Source of the DNA: Podospora bellae-mahoneyi
Taxonomy: Eukaryota; Ascomycota; Sordariomycetes; Sordariales; Podosporaceae
Direction of reading: 5' to 3'
Length of the DNA: 64,000 nucleotides
Assembly (NCBI RefSeq): GCF_035222275.1
Contig: NC_085881.1
Coordinates: 806,001-870,000, forward strand
Position numbers and translations under genes: made by a program. Positions 19,593 to 33,386 of this stretch are shown here, piece after piece (position 1 is the first letter of the stretch; every line of letters begins with the position of its first letter). Under the pieces are notes generated by a model. That model was not told where the DNA came from. It was given only the letters and a program-made list of their open reading frames with translations, and made no database searches.

Positions 19593-22500
19593 AGTTTCTT
19601 TTCTCTTTTACCATTTTTTTTGGTATCAATGTGACTCCACAGGTTGCAGCGGGGCCGGGGGGTTATGACGGTGGGAAGGATTGGGCTGCATGTCAAGATG
19701 GGAGAAATGTTGCCTTGTTGGGGGGCACGATGGGAAGGGGAATTGGTAGGTGACATTGGAGAAATTTGGATAGGGTTTCCAACGGGAGGGGGACTTGGGG
19801 TGAGTCTTGGTGATGAGTCTGGGTGATGGTGGGCCTCAGGGATTGGATTTCTTAGGCCCTTGACTGTAGATTACTCTTCTAAGCTGGAGGTGTGATCATT
19901 CTCTTTTTCTTCATCTCCAAGTCCTAGCTGAACAGTCGAGCCAGTTGGCGCTGGACCTTCCATCAAAGACAAAATCCCCCTCGTCCAATCCAAAACAAAA
20001 ACATGACGGTACTTAGAAAGACATGATATCCCAGCCGTGCCGCCTCCCTATGGACCTACACCCCCCCCCCCCCCCCCTCCCCCCCCCCTGACCTACAACA
20101 ACAAAAACGAGAGGAGAAAAAAAAACACAAAGGATTGACAATTTTTCAATTGTAGCCGAAGAGAATAGAGTGTGTCGAGGAGGGGAAAAGACAAAGGGAA
20201 CTATAGGTTTCTTTGTTTGTTTTGGGGAATAGGTGCCCCATCGGGCATACACGCACATAATAATACATACGAGATGGCTTCTTGCTCGGGAGGCCGGCAC
20301 AGAAGAGGGGGGAACTTTCCCTATGGCTACCTATGGACTGCATGTGAGTGGGTTGGGCGAGGAGAAGTTGAGTTGAAGCAAAGTTGCAAACTTGCACTGA
20401 TGATCAGAATGCTACTAGAGACACAACTGACGACGACCAAACGCGAGGCTGCATAGCAACTCACCGAACCAATTGAACCCGATGGTGTGGTAAGTCCGAG
20501 TCGGCCGCCTTACGAGGGCGGCCATCACTGAGGCCCAAGAAGCCCTAAGAGCATCTCGTCTGCAGATGGTGTCATTAAGCGCGGGGCCTCCCTCTTGTCT
20601 CCCAACGAACGGCAGATGGACGCAGATCGTCATCACGATTCGCAGAGAGGCAACTGCTTTGCTTTGACAGCTCTGACAACGCAGCGGTGTGGGGTTAAAA
20701 CGTTTGGACCCCAACATCTGGAGCCGAGGGAGGCGTGCTCCAGCTCTCCAGACGGACACAATGCTACGCCGCAGTGGTAGTGTACATTATATAGTAGGTC
20801 CTGCAAAAAAATATAAAATAGAAAATAGATTGAGACATGGCTGGGCTGGACGTGCAGATCGTTGAGGAGAGTCAGAGATATCCGTAGGGCTGTGTGTGGT
20901 CGGCAGTGTGGTAGGTAGTGGTGTATTGTCATCAAACGATTCCCGCGTCGCGGCATGCAGATGGTGTCCAGAGGGCCGCACTGTGACGGTACACGACACC
21001 AGTGCCTGGCGATCGGCTGGACAGGAGGAGCTTGACTGAAGCTTGGCTGCCTCGTCTGACGGTTTTGACACATGCAGTCTGATCTGGCTGTCACGGGCAA
21101 TATCGCCAAAGCAGTGCCGAAAGTGAGAAGAGCTTGGAAGAGCTTGGACCAGCTGGCCAAACCGCGGGGATCTCTCTTAAGGTCCATTTCCCAGCGCCGG
21201 AAAGCGGCACGCCGTCTCAGCCCGCCGATTGGTGCGGTGGCCGGACCCAGTGCCGAAAGAGTCCCGTGCGGACCCCACATCATGAGATGAACCTCTCACA
21301 GTGTTGGGTGCTGAGGTGGCCCAAGGGTCTGGTTGATATTAAAAACCTTCACCGGTGGGACTTGAAACAATGCCGACGGGGGCGTCGTGCAATGGGCGGT
21401 CGGGTGAAATGCAAACATGTGTGTTGTATCTTCAACAATGTTGCATGAAACGGAGCCCTCTGCCGGGGCGGTTTCCGAAGCAATTTGTCGTTCACAAATG
21501 CAACTAGCAAAGATAAGGAAACGGGCGCTGACACTTGTCTTACTCATATGAGCTTGACCCTTGTGACCACCCGCCCCAGGGGCCCGGGGCGCTGGAACGC
21601 CACAGTGCACACGTACCGTCTGGGCCTTCTCGATTGGATGCCAGTGCCAGGGATCAGGAGTTGACCTCTCCAACAGCAGTGCAACCTAGCCCAGAGCAAA
21701 CCCAACGGGCCGGCATCCTGCTTGACTGACGGCTGACATGCTCGAACCAGCAGCTGCTCCAGACCCGACCCATGGCTCCCAAGAGCCCAATTTCAACACT
21801 ACCTGGTCTAGTTTCCTACACTAGCAGTTCAAGCCGAACCCGAGGGCATTCGACGGCACCTCAATTCCTTCCGTCGTCAGGCATCTCGGTGGAGCGTATC
21901 AAGTAAAGCACGAATCAATCGATTGACCAAGTCAGTCAGCAGTCAACAGAAAGGATCAGGGCGCAGCAATCATTTCATTCAACTTTGTTGAACTCGGTGT
22001 GGCGATTCAAAGAGGTTAGCGTGGGTTTTGACTGGTCAACGCACGCCGCGCGCTTCCTCTTCAATCACCTCCCAGGTCTCTCCGACGGCTTGGGTCACCC
22101 GCACGTCTTCGGTCAGGTCTCCAGACAGTGCGAGTCCACCCAGCGTAAAGGTGGACCTACAGCAGACAACTCAACCAATCACCAAGCTCGAGGCCGCTAG
22201 AGTACCGCGGGCTTGTTTCCTGGGAAAACCGCTCGCCACCTGACACCAGCAGCATCCCAAGCCGACACCTTGCTCAACCCGGCCTAGGGCTCTATTTTTG
22301 CGTGTTTGAGCAGCTGATGAGACAGCTCCTTTTTTTCTTCCTGTCTTTGTCTTCTTCTCGAGTCCTTCAGCCAGTCAGTCAGTGTATAGTCTGCATGATT
22401 GATCGCAGCCGACATCTCCTCCATCCACCGTCTGCTGCCAAGTCCCCGACCACGAGAGCCACGCCGGTTCAGCGTGGCCGCCACGACGCTCAAGCCCGCG

Positions 22501-22700
22501 CAGGAATACACTACTCGGTAGCGCAGGAAATAGGGAAAACGCCCAAGCCCTCATAAAACTATCGACCTCCCCTTCCCATTCCCCTTCCCCTTCACCTTCA
22601 CCTTCCCCTTCCCCCCCGTCAAACCCGTCCCGAACAGCGGTTTCCCGTATGCCGTCGCCCGTCCAGCTGGATCGGCCAACTCGAAAAGCGTCAATCAGCC
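19593..22700. other. 3.1 kb intergenic region, no gene supported
   Basis: Between tRNA-Pro and the start of the proline-rich protein gene. Open frames reach about 216 codons on the minus strand (20633-21283) but have no recognisable domain or splice logic. Notable contents are a poly-C tract at 20061-20088 and a C/T-rich run at about 22567-22617 just before the next gene, which is typical of fungal pyrimidine-rich leaders. Confidence 0.5.
20061..20088. repeat. Poly-C tract (C17-T-C10)
   Basis: Seventeen consecutive C, one T, then ten C; on the other strand a long G run able to form a G-quadruplex. Homopolymers of this size are also prone to sequencing and assembly length errors. Confidence 0.9.
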
Positions 22701-23846
22701 ATGTACGGCCAATCCGTACACTGGCGCTCGACGCTCAACCACGATGCAGAGGGGGACAAAGACAACCGAGACGAAGGCAGGGCGCCCCGACAAGACAATG
22801 GGCACCACCAGAGTGAAGACGAGCAGCAGGAGGAAGTTGAATTTGCCAGTCGAATTGAAGAGTGGAGGCAACAACGAGCTCAACGCCAGCACCGAGATCA
22901 TCAGCACAATGGACAGCGTTATCGGAGACATAGGGAGAAATCGCGCCAAGCCTCATCGTCACCACAGCCGGCCGATTCACCATCACCCGAACCGTTACCT
23001 GGGAACGCATCACCCCCAGGACGATCAACCGTCGACAGGTTGGCCCGCAAGCTGAGCAAGCAAAACTTGCAACACAGCAACCGTGTAAATGCACCGTTGT
23101 CACTGCCAATGGCCCCTTCACCATTGCAATCGATGCCTCCTGTCGTGCCTGAGACGCCATCCATCGCCGCAGAGACGTTTACAACGCCCTTTCCTGCACA
23201 TGTGGAGGTGGATCAACAATATCAGCAACCCACATCGTCTCAGCCACCTACTATTTTACCAGAGACAGCTGCTGAGAAGCCCGAGGATAAACGACTCGAC
23301 TTTAAGGAGCTCCGTCGACATGCCAGCGCGCGTGCACTACAGGCTCGCCTACAGGCCATGATTGACAACGAAACGCAGTGCAATGTACGCAGCGAGCCTA
23401 TGCCACCACCGCCACCGCCGCCGCCGCCTGCAGCGACCATCCCAAGACCGTGGTTGGCACCTCCTGTGGGTGAACCCGTCGTTATCGAAGTTGACCCAGA
23501 CTGTGCCATGCCAAATTGGGACAACAGCTTGGAGGTGGACGAAAATGACACCGGTGATATTGCGCTTGACGGTTTGGTGCCATCTGCACGCCACGCACAT
23601 GCTCCCAGCGGTGTTAGAAAGCAATCGATTGGGGGTGTCGCTCTCCGGTACCGGTTGTCCGTCGACGCGGCGCTTCGCTGCCAAAACGTGGTCAGAAACC
23701 GCCCCAGAATGCGAAAGAGGGACAAGTCGCGCCACGGAAGCACCGTCTCCTCTGCCATGACGTCGGCCATCTCTTCACCTGTTGTTGGGCCCACCATACC
23801 CTCATCCTCGTCCATGCCGCCACCACCACCCTACACTCAACCCTAG
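22701..23846 (+). CDS. Unknown proline-rich basic protein
   Basis: Uninterrupted frame of 381 residues from the ATG at 22701, preceded by a pyrimidine-rich leader. The first 100 residues are rich in Glu, Gln, Arg and His (EFASRIEEWRQQRAQRQHRD). A helical charged segment KRLDFKELRRHASARALQARLQ lies near residues 200-220, followed by a run of nine prolines and an acidic stretch EVDENDTGD. The C-terminus has a basic RNRPRMRKRDKSRHG patch and ends PPPPPYTQP, so a WW- or SH3-binding role is conceivable. Codon use is steady along the frame. No known domain is recognised; the longest competing frames on the other strand are shorter and lack sense. Moderately sure that it is a real gene. Confidence 0.65.
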   Translation: MYGQSVHWRSTLNHDAEGDKDNRDEGRAPRQDNGHHQSEDEQQEEVEFASRIEEWRQQRAQRQHRDHQHNGQRYRRHREKSRQASSSPQPADSPSPEPLPGNASPPGRSTVDRLARKLSKQNLQHSNRVNAPLSLPMAPSPLQSMPPVVPETPSIAAETFTTPFPAHVEVDQQYQQPTSSQPPTILPETAAEKPEDKRLDFKELRRHASARALQARLQAMIDNETQCNVRSEPMPPPPPPPPPAATIPRPWLAPPVGEPVVIEVDPDCAMPNWDNSLEVDENDTGDIALDGLVPSARHAHAPSGVRKQSIGGVALRYRLSVDAALRCQNVVRNRPRMRKRDKSRHGSTVSSAMTSAISSPVVGPTIPSSSSMPPPPPYTQP

Positions 23847-25386
23847 AAGGGTCCGTTCTTGTTGTACATTTTGGTTTTGATATTCAACATATATGGATAT
23901 ATGATACCCCAGCCGATCGATCCCATCTCACCACTTACGAATCGGCGGCCCTCTGCTCATTACAGTGCTTTTATCTTTTCTTTACTTTCTGGGTGTTTCA
24001 ACAGGAGTTCAACCGATGATCCAAAGCTTCGGCGTCAGGGGTTCTCAGGAGAGAAGCATGTGTAGCTTGTCTTTGTTGGTTTTTTTTTTGTTGCATATAT
24101 CGAGGTGTTTGGGCATTCTTTTTTGGCTTATGGGGGTAAAACTTTGGGGAATACCCACACCACCATTTTACAGGGGCGTTGCAAAACATTTTAGACACAT
24201 GGACGTGCCAAAAGGGCCATTGAGCACCATCATCTTATTCAGCCGGCGCAGTCTCTACACACAAAGGCCTTTTTTTTTTTCCTCTGTTTATTTTTTTTCT
24301 TTTTTTTTTTTTTTTTAGCTGTGCTATGGGAGCACATTCAAGGCTTTTTTGGCACAGTGCGGGAAGAATGGGGAGGGGGTCATGGTTGCAACAATGTACG
24401 AGAAACAAACTGATTAGAGTTTTTTTGGACACACGGCAATGCATCACCATTCATTGTTGACGGGGAGCTCGCTCCTTGTCATCTTTTAGTTCTTGGCCAC
24501 ACTGTTTTCTTTCACAAGTGGATCTCGTCAGTGATTATGTTTGCCTTGGATGTGGATGAATAGGTCGTGGTAAGGGAGGAGTCATTGGTCAGTGTCTCCT
24601 GTTCACCTTTTGACTTGAACTTTTGGTTTACATACTTCTACAGGTAGAGTTCGGAAAACTTTCCGACGAGATGTTCGAAACCAGCGACAACAGAGGTGCC
24701 AGCTGGGATGGTGCTATTGTGTCGGGGCTTCTCGGGTGAATGACAATCGCTTTCATATATCACCCGCGGGGGTATCTTAGCATTCCAGTCAGAGTCGATG
24801 CCTTTGTTGCGTGCTGAGAAGCTACCGCACAGTATGCTCGCTAGTGGTCTTCAAAGACAAGGAATTCGGGAGTAAGTCTTTGTTTTGTTGGTAAGCTTGC
24901 CCACAGCTCTCCACCTCACTGGACGAGACGCCACTGATGAGGCGTCAAGGGGGGTGCCTCGAGACGGCCAGAACCCAAGTCCACCACGAAATCGAGTGGG
25001 TGTGATGCGCCTGGAATGAATCACCGTGTCGAAGCAACCCACCCATTCCTCGGCAGGACAGGGGCCTCTTCTGATATGAGACCCTCAAGTACAAATGTGT
25101 TGAACACCCCCATCCCACCCCTGAACGCTTCCATACCTTGTGTTGCCGTGGCAGGTTGGCTTGGTTTGTTGATTTTTCTGCCGCTCAACCCCTACACCAA
25201 CACCAGCACACAACAGACCCCTTTTTTTCTTTCTCCTTCTTTGCCCCCAACATGGCATACTGGAACATTCAAACACTCGTTACCAGAAGACACACACCGC
25301 ACAGCACCAGCACCAGAGCTCGATAGCAGCAGGACCTACGGCGCCGACTCGACCAGACTGCGATTCGCTACCGACCACGACAAACA
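23847..25386. promoter_or_regulatory. wetA upstream region
   Basis: About 1.5 kb before wetA, holding the 3' end of the previous gene and the wetA promoter and leader. Two CATTCC sequences, near 24781 and 25044, fit the AbaA-binding consensus CATTCY known to act on wetA in Aspergillus; with such a short motif this is weak support. A 24-codon upstream open frame lies at 25252-25326. Confidence 0.4.
25252..25326 (+). other. Upstream open reading frame in the wetA leader
   Basis: ATG at 25252 and stop TAG at 25324-25326, giving 24 codons that end 60 bases before the wetA start. If the transcript includes it, it could lower WetA translation. The transcription start is not known. Confidence 0.4.
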
Positions 25387-27014
25387 ATGGCTGGCGTCGA
25401 GGGCGTGGCTTTCGTGACTGGCGGCCTACCCCTCGCGGGAAACAAACAAAGCGGCAGCTTCTACAGCCATGACATGGACGAGGCAGGATCGACCGATTTC
25501 TTTGACCAATTTGTCATGCTCGATGGCTCCGACTCGGAAACTACCGCAGAAGGGGGCGGCGGCCTCGGCCAGTTTTGCGGCGCTTCTGGCCTGCCCATGT
25601 CGCCACAGCTCTCGTCCATCGAACCATCACTGTGGATGCCCATCGCCGCCGAGACTGGCTCGGTCAGCGGGCGAGCGGCTGGCGGCGGTGGTGCGGCTGG
25701 GACTCACGGGAACTTCGGGCCACCGGGAGCCATCCACGACAACGTCAATGGCCATAGTTTGCCTGCCGGTGGCTGGCAGGGCGCCGTCAACTCCCCTATC
25801 ATTGCCCGTCCTCGTCAGTTTCACCAGCAACAGGCACAGCGACTTCAACGATCGACGACCAATATTGGGGACCTCAAGATCAAACCGGATACCGAGGTTG
25901 ACGGCCTACCCTATACCACCAGCGGGTTTAGAGAAGCTCTCGGTGGAGGAACCGTGTCAGACTCGGAGCTTCTCAAGCTCGAGGGGCTGTCGATGCGCGC
26001 GACAAAAGTCGAAGTGCCTCAGCCAGCCGCTTCTGTTCCTCCCTCGCCCACTCCTCTGGCAAGCAGTCCCAAGAAGACTAGTCGCCTAGGGGCTTTGTGT
26101 TCGAGATTCCGCAGCAAAGCGGCTTCCACACTTCAGGGCAAGTCAAAACAGCAACAGATGGAGATCAAGCAAGAATCCATTTCGACTCCCGTCATTTCTT
26201 CTGCCCAGATGGGAGGAGGGGCAGCAAAGCCTCGGCCAGGTCGATCAAGACCTGTCAATCTGGATCTCACCAAATCACAACTACCACCACTGACCGGTGC
26301 GGTGCCTACCTCATCGCAGCCACAGACCATCAGTGGTGATCAACTGATGAATGGCAGCAACAACAACAATAATAATATGAATTTCGTCAACGGTTTCATC
26401 GACGACCCTTTTCTAACCGGCCAATTCCTGAGAGGGGGGCAACTCGCCGCTCCGTTACCAATGAACAACAACAGCAACAACATGCCCCATACGCCACTGC
26501 AACCCCCCCTGATCGATAGCATCCCAGCCTCCTGGCAACTCCCCGTCACATCCTCAGGCTTTGTGTTGTCTCCCAATGGCGAAATCAACACCAGCTGGTG
26601 GGACACAACCGGCATCGACGCAATGGACACCGACCCGATAACCAACCTTTTCCCTCCCACCACCACCTCTACCACCACCAACCCCCGTGACGCCTCCCTC
26701 AACTTGGCTATGAACTTCCCTTCCAACTCCTTCGAGTACCCGCCCCCCCCGGGAGCAGAAGAGTTTTCCGTCTCCCAAAACTTAATGCTTCACATGCCCC
26801 AACCCCGCGGACCCAACTCTGCAGTCCTCCACCCTCAATACCGCGCCCAGATGCAACAGCAACAATCATCATCCTCCTCCTCCTCCTCACGGCGTCCCAA
26901 ACCCCGTGCCCCTTCTTCAGGAGCCCGCCACCACCACTATACCACCTCCGGCCCGGGCATGTCCCCAAGGAAAACTCGCACCGTCGTCTCCGGCTCGTCA
27001 ACAACCCTCTCCCC

Positions 27015-27046
<32 letters not shown>

Positions 27047-27573
27047 CCACCTCCTCCAAACCTATCCCCCCTGGCGGTAGATCACACCGGAGATCAACAA
27101 GCATGACCACCCTCCCCTCAGGCACCCTCCTCGACCCCCCTTCTACTTCCCAATCATCCTCCGCCGCAATAAGAAAACGCCGCTCCTGGACCGGCCGTCG
27201 GGTCTCGCATTCATCATCGCAGATTAACCTACATTCTCTCGCCTCTCCTTCCCAATCGTCGCGAGGTCATACATCCACACGCCGGACACCGTCGTGTTCG
27301 TCGCTTGCGGCACTGGCCGGTATGGGTGGTGTGGAGCATAATGGTGGTGAAGGGGGAGGGGGGTCATTTGTGAACTACACGCCGAACGACAAGCAGCTCC
27401 TCATGACCGGGGTCGCGCCGAGCGGGAGCAGCAAGACAAAGTTGCGCAGAGAGAAGGAGGCGAAGGAGAAGGCGAGGGAGTTTAAAGAGCGGTTGGCGAG
27501 GGCGGTGGAGGCGGCCGGGGGGGATTTGAAACGGTTGGCGGAGGTGGAGGAGGGGTTGGCTATGGGGGTGTAA
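25387..27573 (+). CDS. wetA: Conidial developmental regulator WetA
   Basis: Single frame of 728 residues. WetA acts last in the BrlA-AbaA-WetA cascade and completes conidial wall maturation and metabolic rest. The diagnostic C-terminal block is present from about residue 660: NYTPNDKQLLMTGVAPSGSS followed by KTKLRREKEAKEKAREFKER, then a helix AVEAAGGDLKRLAEVEEG. The N-terminus has the acidic DEAGSTDFFDQFVMLDGSDS region and the middle is rich in Ser, Pro, Gln and Asn. It includes NSNNNNNNMN-like runs and a (Thr)n run at about residue 545, coded by an ACA repeat. Basic KRRSWTGRR near residue 600 could be a nuclear signal. Third positions are C-rich through most of the gene and switch to G in the last 80 codons. 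Confidence 0.95.
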
Positions 27574-28402
27574 AACCGAGGGAGTAATCAAGGCTGACAG
27601 CCGGCCGAGAGTTATTTTCTTGAACTTTGATTTCAAAGGGCATTTTGAATGGCCGGGATGTTCTCTTGGATATGGGGTTTGTTGTTATTCTTTTTTGTTA
27701 TGGGAATGTTTGTTCACGGTTAACAGTTTTATTGATATCAGAGAGCCCTTACGCTTCATTTTGGTGGAATTTTGGGACACACACACACACACACAAAACA
27801 AAACAAAACAAAACACATCAAACCACAGCAATGACAGACTAAGAAAGACAAGCGAAACTGCGAGACAGCAAAGACACTCCTTGTATTATTTTAACAGTTG
27901 GGATAGTTTCTTTATTTGAGACCAAATTCAACCTATTTACCGCTAACAAACCTGAGCTTCATGAGTGGGATTTACTGCACTTTTTACACATTGGTTGTGT
28001 AACATAACAAACACCCTTGGACGGGGCATTGCATTTCATGTTTTCTAGACTTTGAGAAAAAAAGAATTTTATTTTTAAAGACTTTGATGTTTGAAACAGG
28101 CTTCCAAGACCTTGATAGTCGGTCCTTCAAGACGTTGAGTTCAAGCAATGAGGGGTACCAGACGTTAAGATAAAAGACAATCTGTAACACCAGATAATAA
28201 AGTGCTTGGCCTGGAGACAGATAACTACATCAATGTCAGTGGAAGCTTACATGTCTTCATTTGCAGTGGTGAAACATTATGGCGGCATTATTGTGTAAGC
28301 AAGCAATATCCAAGACAGACGACATCACCCGCTACCAAACTCCCAACCCATTCTTACAAAAGCAACGTAGCACATAAAATCCAATCATCAACCCCCGCCG
28401 CC
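27574..28402. other. Convergent intergenic region with microsatellites
   Basis: 3' ends of wetA and the acyltransferase gene face each other here. An (AC)n run at 27777-27795 is followed directly by AAAAC repeats to about 27815. The remainder is AT-rich and shows no gene. Confidence 0.55.
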
Positions 28403-30052
28403 TCACTCCTTGACAGAACACACCCCCTCCACCCATCTCGCGAACCTCACGACCGGGGCATCCACCCCCCTCCAGAATATATCCGACACCCAGATCACCG
28501 CCGGGACAATCACCAGAGCCGCCAGACCAAAGCCCAGGTCATACCTTCCCTCCGTCTCCACCCCCGTGATCCTCGTCCAGACAAACCTCTCAACAGCATA
28601 CCCAAATGTATGCAACACCGGCCCGTGCATCAAGTACATCGCATAGCTAATCCGTCCCAGATACTGCACCGGTCCCCAGGCAAAAAACCCCTGCCACCCC
28701 TTACACCTCCCCACAGCCATCACAAACAACCCCGCCCCGAGGCTCTGGTAGTACCTATACCTCTCCTCCTCCTCCCACCACCCCGGTATCATGTCCGTAA
28801 GCATCACCCACCCAGGCGTCCTCTCGCTCCCCACATCAGGCTGGCTCATGAACCACAACCCCACCAGACTCACCACCACCCACCCCCACCCCCCTCCTTG
28901 CTTTCTCTTCCTGTCCTTGCTCCACACATCCCGCTCCGCCAACCCCATCCCCCACAAGAAAAGCACCACCTCCCACCTCCCGCTCCCAAAACAATACCCC
29001 ACCACCCCTCCCCCCACAGCCCAGCGCCTCACCCCCCTCTTCACCCTCGCCGTCCCGAGGAGCACCAAAAACAAAATCATGCTAGCCCTAAACTCGACAG
29101 GTATAGTCCAGAGGTGAACATCCATCCTCGTCAGCCCGCCCGCCACCTCCCAATCCCAGACATGCACAAACTCCCCCACCCCCTTTCCCCAGTCCAGCAT
29201 CTGCTCTGCCGTCGAGTTCAGCGCCTCATAGTGCGTCTCTTGAACATTCCGAACGTAGACCTCATCGTGCGCAAAGTCACCCATGGCGGTGTAGGCACCC
29301 ATCCGGGTGAGGATGACGACGAAGAAAGCGGAGATCGCCGGCGGGAGGAACAGGCGGAGGCAGCGCCGGAAGATGAGGCTCGATAGGGCGGTGGAGAAGG
29401 CCGAGCAGTTTTGGGAGGCGAGGAGGGTGAGGGGCTTGAGGGATAGAGCGTAGCCCGAGATGACGAAAAACACGGCCACCATCGGGGGGCCGGAGTACAA
29501 AAGGCGGATGAAGGGGAGCTTGAAAGGGTGGAGGTGGTTTGGTGTGTAGGGGTTGGGGGGGAGGGAGGTGGTGGTGGTGGTGCTGCTGTGGAAGGGGGAT
29601 TCGTTGTAGGGGCCGGAGGAGGATGCATTGTGGAAGTCACCGTCGCTGTCGTCGAGGGAGGGAGGTGGGGGGACATACCCGTACCCGGTGGCGATGGTGT
29701 AGCAGGTGTAGAGGTAGTGGCAGAAGAAGACAAATAAAGCGGCCAGGCCGCGGATGCCGTCGAGGTAGGCGGTGGGGGACTTGGGGATTGGTGGGACGTA
29801 GCCTGGTTGGAGGAAGGAGGGTAGTAGGAAGATGAGGGTGCGTTTCAAAAGGGAGCGTGGTGGGCGGTGACGGGGAGGCAAGGGGGATGGTGGCGGGAGG
29901 GTGAAAAGGGGGTCGTGTGTTTCGAGGTCGGGGATGAACTTTTCTGTTTCGTCAAATGATGATGATGAGGAGGAGGAGGATGAGGAGGAAGAAGAAGAAG
30001 AAGAGGGGAGGCTGAGGGTTTCCTGATATGTGAGGGGGGTGTATTCCGCCAT
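28403..30052 (-). CDS. Acyltransferase 3 family membrane protein
   Basis: 549 residues from the ATG at 30052 (MAEYTPLTYQETLSLP); a longer in-frame upstream extension is less likely because it begins in leader-like sequence. A serine run follows at residues 16-35, and then the acyltransferase 3 signature YLDGIRGLAALFVFFCHYLY with the expected H in the first membrane helix. About ten hydrophobic segments follow, including PPMVAVFFVISGYALSLKP, typical of this family. A late ARISYAMYLMHGP-like motif (LGRISYAMYLMHGPVLH) is also typical. Such proteins move acyl groups onto sugars, lipids or secondary metabolites at membranes; the substrate here is unknown. There are no biosynthetic cluster neighbours. 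Strong flip of third-base use from C (5') to G (3'). Confidence 0.88.
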   Translation of the reverse strand: MAEYTPLTYQETLSLPSSSSSSSSSSSSSSSSFDETEKFIPDLETHDPLFTLPPPSPLPPRHRPPRSLLKRTLIFLLPSFLQPGYVPPIPKSPTAYLDGIRGLAALFVFFCHYLYTCYTIATGYGYVPPPPSLDDSDGDFHNASSSGPYNESPFHSSTTTTTSLPPNPYTPNHLHPFKLPFIRLLYSGPPMVAVFFVISGYALSLKPLTLLASQNCSAFSTALSSLIFRRCLRLFLPPAISAFFVVILTRMGAYTAMGDFAHDEVYVRNVQETHYEALNSTAEQMLDWGKGVGEFVHVWDWEVAGGLTRMDVHLWTIPVEFRASMILFLVLLGTARVKRGVRRWAVGGGVVGYCFGSGRWEVVLFLWGMGLAERDVWSKDRKRKQGGGWGWVVVSLVGLWFMSQPDVGSERTPGWVMLTDMIPGWWEEEERYRYYQSLGAGLFVMAVGRCKGWQGFFAWGPVQYLGRISYAMYLMHGPVLHTFGYAVERFVWTRITGVETEGRYDLGFGLAALVIVPAVIWVSDIFWRGVDAPVVRFARWVEGVCSVKE

Positions 30053-31099
30053 GATTTGCTTGTTGTTTCCGGTCAGGGGGAAAAACGGGTACAGGACCCA
30101 GACGGCACCGAGTATTTGACCAGCCGGCTGAGGATGGTTTGCGATTCGAAAATGAAGAAGAGACAATCACGGCTCTAACTGACAAGAGAACGAAACACAG
30201 AAGGAAAATAAATGAGAGGAAGACAGAAGACATTGAGATGATATGAACCTACAGAAATAACCCAACCTCTTGCCCTGCCGAGAGAAAAGGGGGCTAACCA
30301 AGACGAAACGGTGGCTAGCGTCTAGCGTCAACTCTCCACGGTCACCAACAGTCGTACCCTTCCGCCGGTTATTTTCGGTTCCTGGCGTTTCATCCGAGAT
30401 ATCTGCAGCACAAGGCTAGAGTCTCTACATGAGGGGGTATGCTGACTGATGTTCATGATGAGGTCTTGGTTCGCCCAACATCATGCCAGCAAAACCACAC
30501 ACAATGGATGGTCCTTGGGGAATCAAACAGGTCCATCATGAAAGGAAGCATAGTGCTCGCTTGTGGGGATAAGACCGATTGCTATCCAACATCAGCCAGT
30601 CAGGTCAAGTCAAGTCTCTCAGACAACAAGAGCGAGGACGAAATAAGCTTTACCAATCCAAGGGGCCAGGGGCCTGAACGTTGAACCAAGCATTTGGGTC
30701 GCCCCACCGTTGTTCCCCGGACCCCCACATCCCGATCTCCCCTTCTCCTCTTGTTCCACTACCGCCGAGTGCCGCTCGATCCAGAGCCTGGAGAACAGAG
30801 CCGCGCATTCCGAGGTATGCCCTCAAAAGTCCGAACTGTGTCTGTGGGTCCCCTGTATCCCTCAGCAACAGTCAAGACGCAGAGAAGAGATATGAATAAA
30901 ATAACATTGTCGGTGCGCCCGCAGCAAGAGGCGCGTCTAGGATCAGTCGTGCTGCTCCAAACATAGTACCTACGCAACTCCTGGAGAAACTACTTTTTGG
31001 TTTAACGTCACAGCCATGAAAACCCCCGGCTCTAATCCATGTGCTCCCAAAACGCCCAGACTCCGTGCCCGCTCCTGTGTGTATCATTCTGACACCCGC
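30053..31099. other. Intergenic, no gene seen
   Basis: About 1 kb holding the acyltransferase promoter and the 3' end of the ALA dehydratase gene. Open frames up to 90 codons overlap in several phases and look random. Confidence 0.5.
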
Positions 31100-32316
<1,217 letters not shown>

Positions 32317-33386
32317 ATTGGACGGATGGCAACAACAACGTGTGGCAAAGTTGGAGGAGTTGAGAAAGAGCGTAAGCGGGCGACCGATCGAAGAGGGACG
32401 TGAGTCAATCGAGGGTTCTTGGCCGTAGTTGAAGGAATTCTCGCACTGAAACGTATTCTCTCAGCACCACCGCCGATCGAGCCGTCAGGGGCCGTGCCGC
32501 ACGAAGAGAGAGAGGGAGGTCCGCCGCCGCGATGCGACAGTGATTGATGGCTGGATTTTTGGGGCGGGCTGGAAGGGTCCGGTGTTTCCTGACAGGCTCA
32601 ACAGATTGACAGTCGGTCGATCGGTAGGTCAGGGCAGCATTCGGAGTGGGAGGAAGAAAGGCACAATCTGTATATAAATGAGAAGAAAATGTCGCCTCCG
32701 GAAATCTGGGCCCGAGGCGGGATCAAGGACAGCGAACGCCGAAGAAAGTTGCGTCTCCTCACAGGCAGGTGACAGCAAACCATTAGGCGTGCGATGCCCG
32801 AATCTGGTTTCGTGCACTCTCGACTCTCGGCCTCGGGAATTGGCGGGGTTGCTCCACCCGGTCTTCTTCCGCTGCCGTTCGCCAATCAGCGCACAAAGAT
32901 TTCAAACGTTCGGCTGGCCCCACTCCGCTGAGGAAATCGCCATGGTCTCAACGTCCAACACTTTTTTTGTGTCGTCGGCAACTCCAGGGCCTCCTCGGCT
33001 TGTGAGGGAGATGCAGTGATGCTCGGATCTTACACCACAGCCACTGATCAATGAATTGATAGGACGAACTCTTGATTTTAACCAAGTAGACTTCGCCGTA
33101 CCTGCACTACCTTCTTGAAGTCTCCATAGCACATCTGACAAATGTGAACATCACAGATAAACCAGGGCCAGAGTGTGTTCATAATATCAAGTATGTGTCG
33201 TCGTATAAAATAAAAACATCGAACCCCAATTATTACATAACAGACATTGGTATCATATAGAAGAGTAAACCCCCCATCCACCACTTCCTCTCCTCTCGCC
33301 TTCCGCTCTCACATCATCGACTCATTACTCCTTCTCACCACTCTGCCCTCTACACCAGTGTTAATCATCAGGGCATCCTCGGACCC
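32317..33386. promoter_or_regulatory. hem2 promoter and 3' region of the PalI-like gene
   Basis: About 1.07 kb between two minus-strand genes. Nothing beyond short random frames is seen; the sequence next to hem2 is GC-rich and probably contains its promoter. Confidence 0.45.

Noticed and set aside
20633-21283. 216-codon minus-strand frame in the intergenic region after tRNA-Pro
   Set aside because: Mixed composition, no domain, no splice signals that extend it, and equally long frames overlap it in other phases.
28202-29386. 394-codon plus-strand frame over the acyltransferase gene
   Set aside because: Pro/His/Arg-rich translation that mirrors the G-rich 3' end of the acyltransferase coding strand.
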